This document shows, piece after piece, positions 1 to 9,874 of a DNA stretch of 35,961 bases. Every line of letters begins with the position of its first letter. Position 1 is the first letter of the stretch. Both the position numbers and the translations under genes were made by a program. Below the pieces are notes generated by a model, which did no database searches, was not told where the DNA came from, and was given only the letters and a program-made list of their open reading frames with translations. This stretch comes from Acidithiobacillus ferrivorans (GTDB lineage: Bacteria; Pseudomonadota; Gammaproteobacteria; Acidithiobacillales; Acidithiobacillaceae): the NCBI GenBank assembly GCA_020723125.1, contig DYJM01000010.1, positions 1 through 35,961 on the forward strand, in the 5' to 3' direction.

Positions 1-1374
1 ACCCACTTCGATAATCTCAAAATCAATTCCCAGCATCGGCGCATTGTCATGGCGGCGGGGCTCGGAATTTTTCTGGATGGTTATGATCTTTCCATCATTG
101 CCGTGGCCTTGTTGCTACTCAAACCGCAATGGCATCTGGGGGCCGTTCAGACCGGTCTGTTGGGTGCCGCCACTCTCGCGGGGGCAGCTTTGGGCGGGCT
201 GATCGGTGGCCGTATTGCCGATCGCTATGGTCGCAAAATCCTTTATTTGGTGGATGTTGCCACTTTTTTTATTGCCGCCGTCCTTTCCGGCCTCGCCTGG
301 GATGTCAGCTCCCTCATTGTATTGCGCTTCATATTGGGTATTGGCGTCGGTATGGACTACCCTTTGAGTTCCAGCTACATCGCTGAATTCATGCCCAAAA
401 TGCAACGGGGCAGCGGCCTTTCCTGGGCTTTTACCCTATGGATGATTGGGGCAGCCGTTTCCGCTGTCATCGGGTTGCTGCTTTTGCAAACCGGCCCTGA
501 AGCCTGGCGCTGGATGTTCATCAGTGGTGCCTTACCCGCACTTGCTGTCCTCTGGTTACGCCGCAATCTCCCGGAAACCCCGCGCTGGTATATTGCCCAC
601 AACCGTCCTCAGGACGCCTTACGGGTTCTGCGCCAAATTTCTCCGGAAGCCGACAGTCAGGCACTGCATGCGGCAATTGCTGCCCAGAAACAGGATGAAC
701 AACCCATTCGCGCCTGGGCAACCCTGTTTCAACCCGCCTGGATGCGCCGGACCTTATTGATATTGATTCCCTGGATGATGATGGATATCAGTGGATATGG
801 TCTGATTATTTATCTGCCTACCCTGCTGGGCAGTTTTGGCGTGCATTCTCATACTGCCGCGCTCCTGTGGAATGTCATTTTCGATCTGGTTGCGCTGGGT
901 GGAATTGCGCTTCTGGCCTTGACTACCCGCAAAATTGGTCGTCTTCTGCCCCAGAATATTGGCTTTGCTCTGGATGTGCTGTTTTTGGGCACGCTCGGAC
1001 TGGTGGCGCTGGTCGCACAACCGCCCCTCTGGTTACTGGCCATCACCTTGTTTGGTTACACCTTTTTCAATAATTTTGGCCCCGGATCCACCACCTGGTT
1101 TTTACCGGTGGAATTGTTTCCCACCGATTTGCGAGCTTCGGCACATGGTTTGGCTACCGCCTGTTCACGCGTTGCTGCAGCTACTTCTGTATTCCTTCTG
1201 CCCTCAGTACATGCTGCAGTCGGGGATGGCTGGCTTATGTTGATACTGGCTTTTACGGCGCTCATCGGCTTGATCGTGACCATGCTCCTGGGTCGCAACC
1301 TGGAACCCGGAAATCGCAGCCTGGAGGAAATCAGCGAAACAGACCCGGAAGCGGCTCTGCAACCTGCAGCATAG
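1..1374 (+). CDS. MFS transporter, 5'-truncated by the window edge
   Basis: ORF 49..1374 is open back to base 1 in frame (THFDNLKINSQHRRIVMAAGLGIFLDGYDLSIIAVALLLL). MFS motifs GGRIADRYGRK and LGIGVGMDYPLSSSYIAEFMP. The true start is probably upstream of the window. Confidence 0.85.
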   Translation, partial: THFDNLKINSQHRRIVMAAGLGIFLDGYDLSIIAVALLLLKPQWHLGAVQTGLLGAATLAGAALGGLIGGRIADRYGRKILYLVDVATFFIAAVLSGLAWDVSSLIVLRFILGIGVGMDYPLSSSYIAEFMPKMQRGSGLSWAFTLWMIGAAVSAVIGLLLLQTGPEAWRWMFISGALPALAVLWLRRNLPETPRWYIAHNRPQDALRVLRQISPEADSQALHAAIAAQKQDEQPIRAWATLFQPAWMRRTLLILIPWMMMDISGYGLIIYLPTLLGSFGVHSHTAALLWNVIFDLVALGGIALLALTTRKIGRLLPQNIGFALDVLFLGTLGLVALVAQPPLWLLAITLFGYTFFNNFGPGSTTWFLPVELFPTDLRASAHGLATACSRVAAATSVFLLPSVHAAVGDGWLMLILAFTALIGLIVTMLLGRNLEPGNRSLEEISETDPEAALQPAA

Positions 1375-1423
1375 TCATTGCCGGCCAAACTCATGTTTGA
1401 TATGATCTGGTCATCTATACAAG

Positions 1424-1906
1424 ATGAAGATTGCTATGCCCAACAGCCCAAAGCCCACCCTGCATTCAGTAGTGCAACGCCCAGACTGGATGCGGGAACT
1501 GGCTGTAGCCAGTCTGGAAGATTTCCAGATGATTTCAGCCGTGGTGAAAAGCTGGCCAAATTATCAGATACTGGAAGGCCCGGAACTTGGCAGCATCATG
1601 ATTCATGGACGCATTGCCGGAAACGGCTCACCCTTTCCGGTGGGAGAATGCAGCATCACCCGCTGTATGGTGGAAGATGCCCAGGGCCATACCGGATATT
1701 CCTGGATATTGGGGCAGGCAACTGAAAGAGCATTGTGGGCCGCCCGTTGGGATGCCTTGCTGCAAGATTCCGCCCGTTTTCAAGATCTGTGGCATCAGGC
1801 AATTCAGCCCTTGCAACAAAAACGCCTACGCAACGAACAGGCCGTCGCGGATAAAATGCAGCGTACCCAGGTTCAGTTTTTCAGCATGGAAAACATGCGC
1901 GCATGA
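1424..1906 (+). CDS. phnG: C-P lyase complex subunit PhnG (start may be the ATG at 1439)
   Basis: PhnG-like features: RPDWMRELAVAS, GYSWILGQATERALWAARWDALLQ; position directly ahead of phnH. Confidence 0.9.
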   Translation: MKIAMPNSPKPTLHSVVQRPDWMRELAVASLEDFQMISAVVKSWPNYQILEGPELGSIMIHGRIAGNGSPFPVGECSITRCMVEDAQGHTGYSWILGQATERALWAARWDALLQDSARFQDLWHQAIQPLQQKRLRNEQAVADKMQRTQVQFFSMENMRA

Positions 1907-2475
1907 ACAGCAGGCAAAACCAGCAGGTTTTCAGAACCCTGTTAAATGCCATGTCCGCACCCGGTAAAACTTTTGCGTTCGACACAGCAGAATGGTCTGA
2001 CAGACTGTCTTCAGCCCCCTTATCTCCTGCCTGTGCAGCTATTTGCCTGAGCTTGCTAGACATGACCAGCCCGGTCAGTCTTTTCCAGATGCCTGAATCT
2101 GTAGCGCCCTGGCTACGCAGGCACTGCCGGGTCCCCATAAGTTCGCCAGAACAGGCTGTATTTGCCCTTGGCATGGGTAAGCACTGGGACTGGGACCGAA
2201 ACCTGCTGAATATCGGCAGTGAAGAAGAACCGGAAAAAGGCGCCACCCTGATTCTGGAGCTGGACAGCCTGGACGGTGGAGCGCCTCTGCAGTTGACTGG
2301 TCCCGGCATTGCCAGCAGCCAGACAGCCGCACCCCGGCTCGCATCCGGATTCGTGAACTTCTGGCATAAGCAGCAGGGCCTTTATCCGCGCGGGATCGAT
2401 CTGATCTTATGTTGCGGGAATGAATGCCTGTGCCTGCCCCGCTCCATCAGCATTCATGCCGATAGGGAGAATTAA
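1903..2475 (+). CDS. phnH: C-P lyase complex subunit PhnH
   Basis: FRTLLNAMSAPGKTF...FVNFWHKQQGLYPRGIDLILCCGNECLCLPRS; 4-nt overlap with phnG. Confidence 0.92.
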   Translation: MNSRQNQQVFRTLLNAMSAPGKTFAFDTAEWSDRLSSAPLSPACAAICLSLLDMTSPVSLFQMPESVAPWLRRHCRVPISSPEQAVFALGMGKHWDWDRNLLNIGSEEEPEKGATLILELDSLDGGAPLQLTGPGIASSQTAAPRLASGFVNFWHKQQGLYPRGIDLILCCGNECLCLPRSISIHADREN

Positions 2476-2478
2476 GTC

Positions 2479-3585
2479 ATGTCCTATGTAGCCGCCAAAG
2501 GCGGTGCCCAGGCCATTCACGCCGCCCACCAACTGGTTGCCGAAAGAAATGCACCTAATCCTGACGACCTGCAGGCGCAAATCGCCCGGCACCTGCATCT
2601 GGGCATTGATCGCATCATGGCCGAAGCCTCGCTGTACGACCGGGATATTGCCGCAAAAGCCCTTCTGCAAGCGCAGGGCGACAGTATCGAGGCGGTATTT
2701 ATCGTCCGCGCCTATCGCGCCACATTAAGTCGTTTTCTGGATGCGCTTCCCCTCAATCTTGGCCAGGCCCATTTGCAAAGACATATATCTGCTGCCTTCA
2801 AGGACGTTCCCGGCGGCCAGCAACTGGGAGCCACCTATGATTACTCCCATCGTCTGCTCGGTTATTTCCAGAATCTGCCCGCGCAGGACGAAGCAGAAGC
2901 TTCCCCCGCCACCTCCGGCACCCATCCAAAAGCCACACTGAACAAAACCGGCGTCATGGAACTTCTCGAAACAGAAGGTCTGATTGAAAAAAACTCTGGC
3001 GAAGCAGCAGATGCCGAAAATCGGGACATCACCCAAATCCCGCCCGGTTTCCCAGCCAGTCGTGCCCAGCGCCTGCAGACATTGGCGCGGGCCGATGAAG
3101 GTTTTGTGCTCGGCATGGCCTACTCTACCCAACGCGGCTATGGGCAAAATCACCCCTTTATTGCCGAATTGAGCCATGGCTCCGTCAATGTCGAAATCTG
3201 CCCGCCAGAACTGGGCTTCAGCCTCTGCATAGGCAGCATAGAAATGACGGAATGTCAGATGATCAACCAATTCCAGGGAGACTCTCCGGACACTGCTACC
3301 TTTACCCGAGGCTACGGACTGGTTTTCGGACACAATGAACGCAAGGCCATCGCCATGGCGTTGCTCGATCGTGCCTTGCGCGCCCGGGAACTTGGCGAAA
3401 AGGTGGAAGCGCCTGCACAGGATGAAGAATTCGTGCTCAGTCATTGTGACAATGTGGAAGCCACCGGTTTTGTGGAACATCTGAAACTTCCCCACCATGT
3501 GGATTTTCAGAGTGAAATTTCGACATTACGGGCTTTGCGCGCCCAATCACCCGGCACAACGGTAAAACACGATGATGCCCTATAA
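2479..3585 (+). CDS. phnI: C-P lyase core subunit PhnI
   Basis: MSYVAAKGGAQAIHAAHQLV..., TLARADEGFVLGMAYSTQRGYGQNHPF; operon position. Confidence 0.95.
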   Translation: MSYVAAKGGAQAIHAAHQLVAERNAPNPDDLQAQIARHLHLGIDRIMAEASLYDRDIAAKALLQAQGDSIEAVFIVRAYRATLSRFLDALPLNLGQAHLQRHISAAFKDVPGGQQLGATYDYSHRLLGYFQNLPAQDEAEASPATSGTHPKATLNKTGVMELLETEGLIEKNSGEAADAENRDITQIPPGFPASRAQRLQTLARADEGFVLGMAYSTQRGYGQNHPFIAELSHGSVNVEICPPELGFSLCIGSIEMTECQMINQFQGDSPDTATFTRGYGLVFGHNERKAIAMALLDRALRARELGEKVEAPAQDEEFVLSHCDNVEATGFVEHLKLPHHVDFQSEISTLRALRAQSPGTTVKHDDAL

Positions 3586-4399
3586 CTTTGCCTATCTCGA
3601 TGAAAACAGCAAGCGGGCCATCCGCCGCAGCCTGCTCAAAGCGGTTGCCATTCCCGGCCACCAGATTGCCTTTGCCAGCCGGGAAATGCCGCTGCCCTAT
3701 GGTTGGGGAACCGGAGGCATCCAGGTAACCGCCGCCATTATCGGGAAGGATGACATTCTCAAAGTCATCGATCAGGGCGCCGATGACACCACCAATGCCG
3801 TTTCCATCCGGCAATTTTTTCAGACGGTAGCCGGAATCGCCACGACGACCGACACCCGGCAGGCCAGCATCATCCAGACCCGCCACCGGATCCCGGAAAC
3901 AGCACTGCGCGCCGACCAGATCATCGTCTATCAGGTCCCCATGCCTGAGCCACTCTTCAAGCTGGAACCACGCCGCACGGAAACCCGCGTTTTGCACGCC
4001 ATGGCCGATTACAGCCTGATGTACTTACAACTTTATGACCATATTACCCGCTATGGTCGCGTGGCTATCGGCTATGATTACCCCGTCATGGTGCATGACC
4101 GCTATCTGATGTCGCCCTCCCCCATTCCGGCTTTTGATGTTCCGAAAATGCACATGAATCCCGCCCTGCAACTTTTTGGTGCCGGCCGCGAAAAACGCCT
4201 CTACGCCGTTCCTCCGTATACCCGTGTCGTACCTCTGGCCTTTGCGGATTACCCCTTTACTCCGCTGCAGGCGCAAGCGCCCTGTGCGCTCTGTGGATCG
4301 ACCAGCTCCTACAAGGACGAAATCATTCTCGATGACAGCGGCAAAAGACAGTTTGTCTGTTCCGACACCGACTATTGCGGGAAAACATCATGCAAGTGA
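3572..4399 (+). CDS. phnJ: Radical-SAM C-P lyase PhnJ
   Basis: YNFAYLDENSKRAIRRSLLKAVAIPGHQ..., REMPLPYGWGTGGIQ, and the C-terminal CALCGSTSSYKDEIILDDSGKRQFVCSDTDYCG Cys cluster. Confidence 0.97.
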   Translation: MMPYNFAYLDENSKRAIRRSLLKAVAIPGHQIAFASREMPLPYGWGTGGIQVTAAIIGKDDILKVIDQGADDTTNAVSIRQFFQTVAGIATTTDTRQASIIQTRHRIPETALRADQIIVYQVPMPEPLFKLEPRRTETRVLHAMADYSLMYLQLYDHITRYGRVAIGYDYPVMVHDRYLMSPSPIPAFDVPKMHMNPALQLFGAGREKRLYAVPPYTRVVPLAFADYPFTPLQAQAPCALCGSTSSYKDEIILDDSGKRQFVCSDTDYCGKTSCK

Positions 4400-5172
4400 A
4401 CACTCAACCCGCGCTGATGGTCCGCGATCTGCATTTTCAGTACGGCAAGCAGCCAGTGATTCGTCAGCTGTCTCTGGAATTATATCCTGGCGAGGTCCTC
4501 GCCATTGTTGGCGAAAGCGGTTCGGGCAAATCCACCTTGCTGAACCTGCTTTACGGCACCTTGTCGCCCACTCAGGGCACAATACAGGCCAGCACTCCGG
4601 ATCTGGGCCTGTATCCTGTCTCTGCACTCAGCAGACAGGCACTCCGGCATCTGCAACGCACGGCCTGGGGTTTTGTCTGCCAGAACCCCCGCGATGCCCT
4701 GCACATGGAAATCAGCGCCGGCGGCAATATCGTTGAAAGACGCATGATCATGGGCCTGCGCCATTATGGGCAATTGCGCGAGGAAGCCCTGTACTGGCTG
4801 CAAAAAGTGGAAATTGACCCGGCCCGCCTGGATGATTTACCCGAAACTTTTTCTGGCGGCATGTTGCAGCGCCTGCAGATTGCCCGCACACTCATCAGCC
4901 AGCCCGCCCTGCTCTATCTGGACGAACCCACCAGCGGTCTGGATGTTTCCGTACAGGCCGCCTTGCTGGACCTGCTCCGCAAACTGGTGATTGCGGAAAA
5001 TATGGCGGTAGTGCTGGTTACCCATGATCTGGCAGTAGCCCGCCTCCTCGCCCAGCGCATTGCGGTCATGCGTCAGGGCGAAATCATCGAAGAAGGGCTG
5101 GCCGATCAGGTGCTGGATGATCCGCAACATCCTTACACCCAACTTTTGGTCAGTTCGGTGCTCCCGGCATGA
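4390..5172 (+). CDS. phnK: Phosphonate C-P lyase ATP-binding protein PhnK
   Basis: ABC ATPase: Walker A GESGSGKST, signature FSGGMLQRLQIARTL, Walker B LLYLDEPTSGLD. The ORF track starts at 4375; the ATG at 4390 is the likelier start. Confidence 0.93.
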   Translation: MQVNTQPALMVRDLHFQYGKQPVIRQLSLELYPGEVLAIVGESGSGKSTLLNLLYGTLSPTQGTIQASTPDLGLYPVSALSRQALRHLQRTAWGFVCQNPRDALHMEISAGGNIVERRMIMGLRHYGQLREEALYWLQKVEIDPARLDDLPETFSGGMLQRLQIARTLISQPALLYLDEPTSGLDVSVQAALLDLLRKLVIAENMAVVLVTHDLAVARLLAQRIAVMRQGEIIEEGLADQVLDDPQHPYTQLLVSSVLPA

Positions 5173-5867
5173 ATATTCTGGAAATCGAACAACTCAGCAA
5201 AAAATTTGTGTTGCATCTGCGTGGTGGTTTGAATCTGCCTATTTTGCGCCGTATACAATTGAGCATTGCGGCCGGTGAATGCGTCGCGCTGGTCGGCGCC
5301 TCAGGTAGTGGAAAATCATCCCTGCTGAGAACAATATATGGGAATTATCGGGCAGAATCCGGTGCCATCCGCCTGCGCAACGGGCAGAATATGGTGGATA
5401 TTTTGCAAAGCAGCCCCCGCGAAATCATCGCGTTGCGGCGACAGGTCATGGCTTATGCCAGCCAGTTTCTGCGGGTCATTCCCAGAGTCTCCACCCTGGA
5501 GCTGGTGGCGCAACCGCTGACCGATCAGGGCATCAATACACAAACGGCCATAAAACGCGCCACTGAGATATTGCTGGAATTGAATCTGCCGCAACACCTG
5601 CACGCCCTGCCTCCCGCCACCTTTTCCGGGGGCGAACAGCAACGGGTGAATCTGGCCAGAGCTTTTATCGGTCAACACCCCCTGATTCTGCTCGATGAAC
5701 CGACAGCTTCCCTGGATGGTCGCAATGCCACAGCGGTCAAAAACAAGATTCTTCAAGCCAAAAAAACCGGGCGGGCGGTGCTGGCGGCATTTCACGACCC
5801 CGACTTTATCGCTCAGGTGGCTGATCGCCAATATTCCATCCCATCCCTTTCGGAGCCTGTCCCATGA
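5169..5867 (+). CDS. phnL: Phosphonate C-P lyase ABC-family protein PhnL
   Basis: Walker A GASGSGKSS, FSGGEQQRVNLARAFIGQHPLILLDEPTASLD; 4-nt overlap with phnK. Confidence 0.93.
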   Translation: MNILEIEQLSKKFVLHLRGGLNLPILRRIQLSIAAGECVALVGASGSGKSSLLRTIYGNYRAESGAIRLRNGQNMVDILQSSPREIIALRRQVMAYASQFLRVIPRVSTLELVAQPLTDQGINTQTAIKRATEILLELNLPQHLHALPPATFSGGEQQRVNLARAFIGQHPLILLDEPTASLDGRNATAVKNKILQAKKTGRAVLAAFHDPDFIAQVADRQYSIPSLSEPVP

Positions 5868-7003
5868 AAACCCTGACCTTCAGTAATTTCCGTATGGTTC
5901 TGGAAGATCGCATTGTTCATGGCGCTCTGACCCTGGATGAAAACGGCAAAATCACAGCGCTGGAAGAAGACCCGCATCCCCGACCCGGCAGTGAAGACGG
6001 ACAGGGCGACTGGTTGTTGCCCGGACTGGTGGATCTGCACACCGACAATCTCGAACGCCAGGTACAGCCGCGCAGCAACGTGCGCTGGCCTTCCCGTTCC
6101 GCTTTTCTGGCCCATGACAGCCAGTGTGCGGCCGCAGGCATCACCACCGTGGCAGATGCCCTTTGTGTCGGAGATGCCGGCTTTGAAAGCCAGCGTATCC
6201 AAACCCTTCGCGATGCGCTTGTAGATCTTACTTTTCTGGATGAACAAGGGTTATTACGTTCCGACCACGTGCTGCATCTGCGCTGTGAACTCCCCACACC
6301 CAATATGCAACAATTGTTTGAAACGGCAATGGCGCAAGCCCCCGTTCACATGATCAGCATCATGGACCACACCCCCGGTGTCGGTCAGCATGCCAATCTC
6401 GACAAATTCCGCGAAGGACGGCGTGGTGATGGATATAGCGAGGCCGAACTGGACCAGATGATTGTGGAAGCCCAGCAGCGTCGGGAAATGCATAGTGAAA
6501 TCAATCGTCATTATCTTCTCGAAAAATTGCACGGGATGGGTTTGCAAATCGCCAGCCATGACGACCGCACCGCCGAAGAAGTTCGCCGAAACGCCGCAGA
6601 GGGTATTCGCATTGCCGAATTCCCGGTGACCCTGGAAGCGGCACAGGAAGCCAGAAAACTCGGCATGGCCACCGTTGCAGGGGCGCCCAACGTGGTGCGC
6701 GGTGGCTCCCATTCCGGCAATGTCGCCGTGCGCGATCTGGTTGCCGCCGGACTGGTGGATGTGCTCGCCTCGGACTACGTCCCCCACGCCATGCTGGAAG
6801 CGGTCTTTGCTCTGACTCGCATGGGCCTGATCAAGCTCCCTGAAGCGGTGCAGATGGTCAGCCTCGCCCCGGCCCGCATGCTCGGGCTGGAAGATCGTGG
6901 CGCGCTGCAAATCGGCATGCGCGGCGACCTGCTCCGGGTGCGCGATTTCGACAACCATCCTTTATTGCGTGCAGTCTGGAAAGCCGGAGAAAGAATTGCC
7001 TGA
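5864..7003 (+). CDS. phnM: Alpha-D-ribose 1-methylphosphonate 5-triphosphate diphosphatase PhnM
   Basis: Amidohydrolase fold: LPGLVDLHTDNLERQ, IMDHTPGVGQ, SHDDRT, LASDYVPHAML. Confidence 0.95.
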   Translation: MKTLTFSNFRMVLEDRIVHGALTLDENGKITALEEDPHPRPGSEDGQGDWLLPGLVDLHTDNLERQVQPRSNVRWPSRSAFLAHDSQCAAAGITTVADALCVGDAGFESQRIQTLRDALVDLTFLDEQGLLRSDHVLHLRCELPTPNMQQLFETAMAQAPVHMISIMDHTPGVGQHANLDKFREGRRGDGYSEAELDQMIVEAQQRREMHSEINRHYLLEKLHGMGLQIASHDDRTAEEVRRNAAEGIRIAEFPVTLEAAQEARKLGMATVAGAPNVVRGGSHSGNVAVRDLVAAGLVDVLASDYVPHAMLEAVFALTRMGLIKLPEAVQMVSLAPARMLGLEDRGALQIGMRGDLLRVRDFDNHPLLRAVWKAGERIA

Positions 7004-7007
7004 ATCC

Positions 7008-7694
7008 ATGCGTGTCGCCATTTATTACGTACCAGAAGCCGATGATCCCTTGTGGATAGCAGGCAGCCATTGGTTGGGTTGGGATTCCGAAACGGCGCAG
7101 ACCAGACAGCGGCCCTCGATTCAAGGCCTTGCAGAAGCTTCACGACGCGCCAGTCGTTATGGCTTCCATGCCACCATCAAAGCCCCCATGCCCTTGCAGG
7201 GCAAGCTGGACGATCTGGTTGCAACACTGGAACAACAGCTCGCAGATACTCCGGCTTTTTTCCTGCCTCCCCTGCAATTGGTTCAGGATGAAGGCTTTGT
7301 TGCCCTGCGGCTCAGTCAGCCCTGTCCTGAACTGCACGCATTGGCAGATGCCTGCGTGCGCAACCTGGAACCCTGGCGGCGGCCCTACACTGACGAGGAA
7401 ATTTCGGCAAGAAGCCAGAAGTTAAAGCTTCCCCGGCAGCGCGAATACCTGGAACGATGGGGCTATCCGTATGTATTTGAAGAGTTTGTTTTTCACATGA
7501 CGCTCAGTGACCAGCAACCGGACGCGCGCTTGCTGACAATCGCCAAAGAGTATTTTGGTGACATCCCCAGGCGGCCACGCCGCTTGCAGAGCCTCGCATT
7601 AGCCTGTGAAACAGACCCGAACGCACCCTTCACCCTTTTGCGTCGTCTGCCCCTCGCTCCGGCGATACCCGCCCCCCAGCAAAATAAATCATGA
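7008..7694 (+). CDS. DUF1045 family phosphonate-metabolism protein (2H phosphoesterase-like)
   Basis: MRVAIYYVPEADDPLW...; two H-x-T motifs (GFHATIKAPM and FHMTLSDQ) typical of 2H phosphoesterases; sits between phnM and phnN. ORF track start 6897 corrected to the ATG at 7008. Confidence 0.88.
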   Translation: MRVAIYYVPEADDPLWIAGSHWLGWDSETAQTRQRPSIQGLAEASRRASRYGFHATIKAPMPLQGKLDDLVATLEQQLADTPAFFLPPLQLVQDEGFVALRLSQPCPELHALADACVRNLEPWRRPYTDEEISARSQKLKLPRQREYLERWGYPYVFEEFVFHMTLSDQQPDARLLTIAKEYFGDIPRRPRRLQSLALACETDPNAPFTLLRRLPLAPAIPAPQQNKS

Positions 7695-8239
7695 AGCCCC
7701 TGCTGGTTCTGGTAGTGGGTCCTTCCGGTGCGGGCAAGGATTCAGTTATTCGCGGCGCAGAAGCCACATTGAAAAATGACCCACGCTTTTATTTCGCCCG
7801 GCGAATGGTTACCCGCAATACTCCACAGGCTGGAGAAATCAACATCAGTGCCGAAGCGTTCAGACAACGCGCTGAATCCGGCTATTTTGCCAAAACCTGG
7901 GATGCGCACCAGCTATCCTACGGCCTGCCCCGGTCGGAATTGCAGCCCCAAAACGCCGTTGTGCAAATCATCATTGCCAATGTTTCACGCACCGTATTGA
8001 ATGACCTGCTTGCGGAATATGGTGGACATGTTTTATATATCACCGCTTCATCAACCGAAATTCGCCGCCGCCTGGAAAAACGTCATCGTGAAAGTGCTGC
8101 ATCCATCAACGACCGCCTGCGTCGTCACATACCCCTGTCTGAGCAGTTGCCCATGACCACCATCCGCAACGATGGATTGCTGGAAGAGGCCATCAAACAA
8201 TGTGTGCACAGCCTCATCGGTTTGGTGGAACGCCCATGA
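7691..8239 (+). CDS. phnN: Ribose 1,5-bisphosphate phosphokinase PhnN
   Basis: P-loop VVGPSGAGKDSVIRGA; guanylate-kinase-like; ATGA overlap with the next gene. Confidence 0.92.
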   Translation: MKPLLVLVVGPSGAGKDSVIRGAEATLKNDPRFYFARRMVTRNTPQAGEINISAEAFRQRAESGYFAKTWDAHQLSYGLPRSELQPQNAVVQIIIANVSRTVLNDLLAEYGGHVLYITASSTEIRRRLEKRHRESAASINDRLRRHIPLSEQLPMTTIRNDGLLEEAIKQCVHSLIGLVERP

Positions 8240-8988
8240 TCAGCACCAGCAAAGTGCAGTTCGTCCCCGGAATCACCATCTGGAAACAAATTGTCGATGA
8301 TCTGCAGGCCCGCATAGATTCCGGTGAACTTGTCGAAAATCAGAAACTGCCCGGCGAGGCGGATCTGGCCAAGGCTTACGGAGTCAATCGCCATACCATG
8401 CGCCGCGCCCTGCAGGAACTCGCGGCCATGGGCAAGGTGCGCATACAGCATGGTCGCGGCAGTTTTGTCGCCAAGCATGTGTTTGACTATGAACTGGTCG
8501 AAAGGCCGCGCTTTTCGGAATGGGTCAAAAAGTACAATAAACCCGGCAAAAATGACATTCTGGAGGCGGCCATACTGAATCTGGCCGAGCTGCCTGAATT
8601 GGCGCGCATTCAGCAATATGGCGTCTTCCCGCAATACCCCCAGGTTGCGATGATCAAAACCCTTGGCCGGGTCGGCGAAGAGCCCATTTCCATTGCCAGA
8701 CATCTTTTTTTCGGGGAAGCTCTGCTGGCCCTGGTGGATGATCTGCACGCCGGACGCGGTATCACTGAATCCCTGCGCCAGCATGGCATACAGGATTATA
8801 CCCGCATGCGCTCCACCATTTCGGCCACCATGTCCGGCCCTCAGGAGCGGGGTCTACTGAAAGTCGAAAAAGGGGAAATCATTTTTGTCTGCGAAAACGT
8901 CAATGTTGATACGAGTGGCGTCGGCATAGAATTCTCAACGGTCATTTATCCGTCTTCACGGGTGCGGCTGGTTTATGAGCCGGGTTGA
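8236..8988 (+). CDS. phnF: GntR-family phosphonate regulator PhnF
   Basis: GntR wHTH (LPGEADLAKAYGVNRHTMRRALQELAAMGKVRIQHGRGSFVA) plus UTRA-like domain. ATG at 8236 overlaps the phnN stop. Confidence 0.9.
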   Translation: MISTSKVQFVPGITIWKQIVDDLQARIDSGELVENQKLPGEADLAKAYGVNRHTMRRALQELAAMGKVRIQHGRGSFVAKHVFDYELVERPRFSEWVKKYNKPGKNDILEAAILNLAELPELARIQQYGVFPQYPQVAMIKTLGRVGEEPISIARHLFFGEALLALVDDLHAGRGITESLRQHGIQDYTRMRSTISATMSGPQERGLLKVEKGEIIFVCENVNVDTSGVGIEFSTVIYPSSRVRLVYEPG

Positions 8989-9874
8989 GCGTGTTCCGGT
9001 CAGAATAAACACCCGCTTCAGCCATTTCCGCGCCGAATAAAATACTGGCCCAGGCCATATACAACCAGAGCAGAAACACCGGAAAAGCGCCCAGCGCCCC
9101 GTAAACTGTTTCAAAAGTCGAGAAGCGTAAATAGGCGGAGAGACCGAATTTGTCCAGCTCAAACAAAAAGGCTACCGTCATCCCCCCCAGCAGCGCATCC
9201 CGCCAGCGCGGCGCTGCCGCCGGCAAAATCTTGTAGAGCAGCAGCATCATCACCGTCACCACCAAAAAAGTCAGAACATGACTGAAAAACGGTGGCAGCA
9301 CGGGAATGTGACCCAGATATTTCAACAAGGGTTGCAAAGGGCCCAGCAGGGGCAGGAGCAATGCCACACTCAGGGGCGCTACGACCAGCATGGCGAGATA
9401 ACGCAAAACCCGGCACCACCAGCAATGGGGTGCAACCCCCCAGATGGCATTCAGATGCCGCTCTACCGCATGCAGCAGAAACACCGCCGTCAACGACAAA
9501 CCAATTACCCCCAGCCACCCCAGTTGCGTTCCCTTGGCGGCCAGTAAATTCACTTCATGAAGAATGGCATAACCCGTCTGCGGAACAAAGCTGCGCAATA
9601 TCAGGTGATCCACCTGTGTGCGATGCATCACACTGAATCCCACCAGATTCCACATGCTGAATACCAGCACTGCCAGCGGAATCAAACCAAATAAAGTCGT
9701 ATAGGACAGCAGACCAGCCCGATCAATGCAGTCATCTTTCCAGAAGCCATGCCAGGCCCGATACCAGCGAAAACCGAAACCAAGCACAAAACCCTTACGG
9801 GCAGGAGGCTGTGGGCGCGAACCATCTTCCTTTTTACCAAAACACTGCTGGCCTTCTTTATGATCAGTACTCAC
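8942..9874 (-). CDS. YihY/BrkB family inner-membrane protein
   Basis: DDCIDRAGLLSYTTLFGLIPLAVLVFSM...YGALGAFPVFLLWLYMAWASILFGAEMAEA. GTG at 9874 forms a GTGA overlap with the upstream gene stop (ORF track gives a TTG start at 9898). Confidence 0.88.
   Translation of the reverse strand: MSTDHKEGQQCFGKKEDGSRPQPPARKGFVLGFGFRWYRAWHGFWKDDCIDRAGLLSYTTLFGLIPLAVLVFSMWNLVGFSVMHRTQVDHLILRSFVPQTGYAILHEVNLLAAKGTQLGWLGVIGLSLTAVFLLHAVERHLNAIWGVAPHCWWCRVLRYLAMLVVAPLSVALLLPLLGPLQPLLKYLGHIPVLPPFFSHVLTFLVVTVMMLLLYKILPAAAPRWRDALLGGMTVAFLFELDKFGLSAYLRFSTFETVYGALGAFPVFLLWLYMAWASILFGAEMAEAGVYSDRNTLNPAHKPAAPVKTDK

Noticed and set aside
2725-3498. 257-aa minus-strand ORF antisense to phnI
   Set aside because: Mirror ORF of a high-confidence phnI coding frame; no recognisable domains; typical of GC-biased codon usage.
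6254-6958. 234-aa minus-strand ORF antisense to phnM, His-rich
   Set aside because: Mirror of phnM codons; no supporting start signal or homology.
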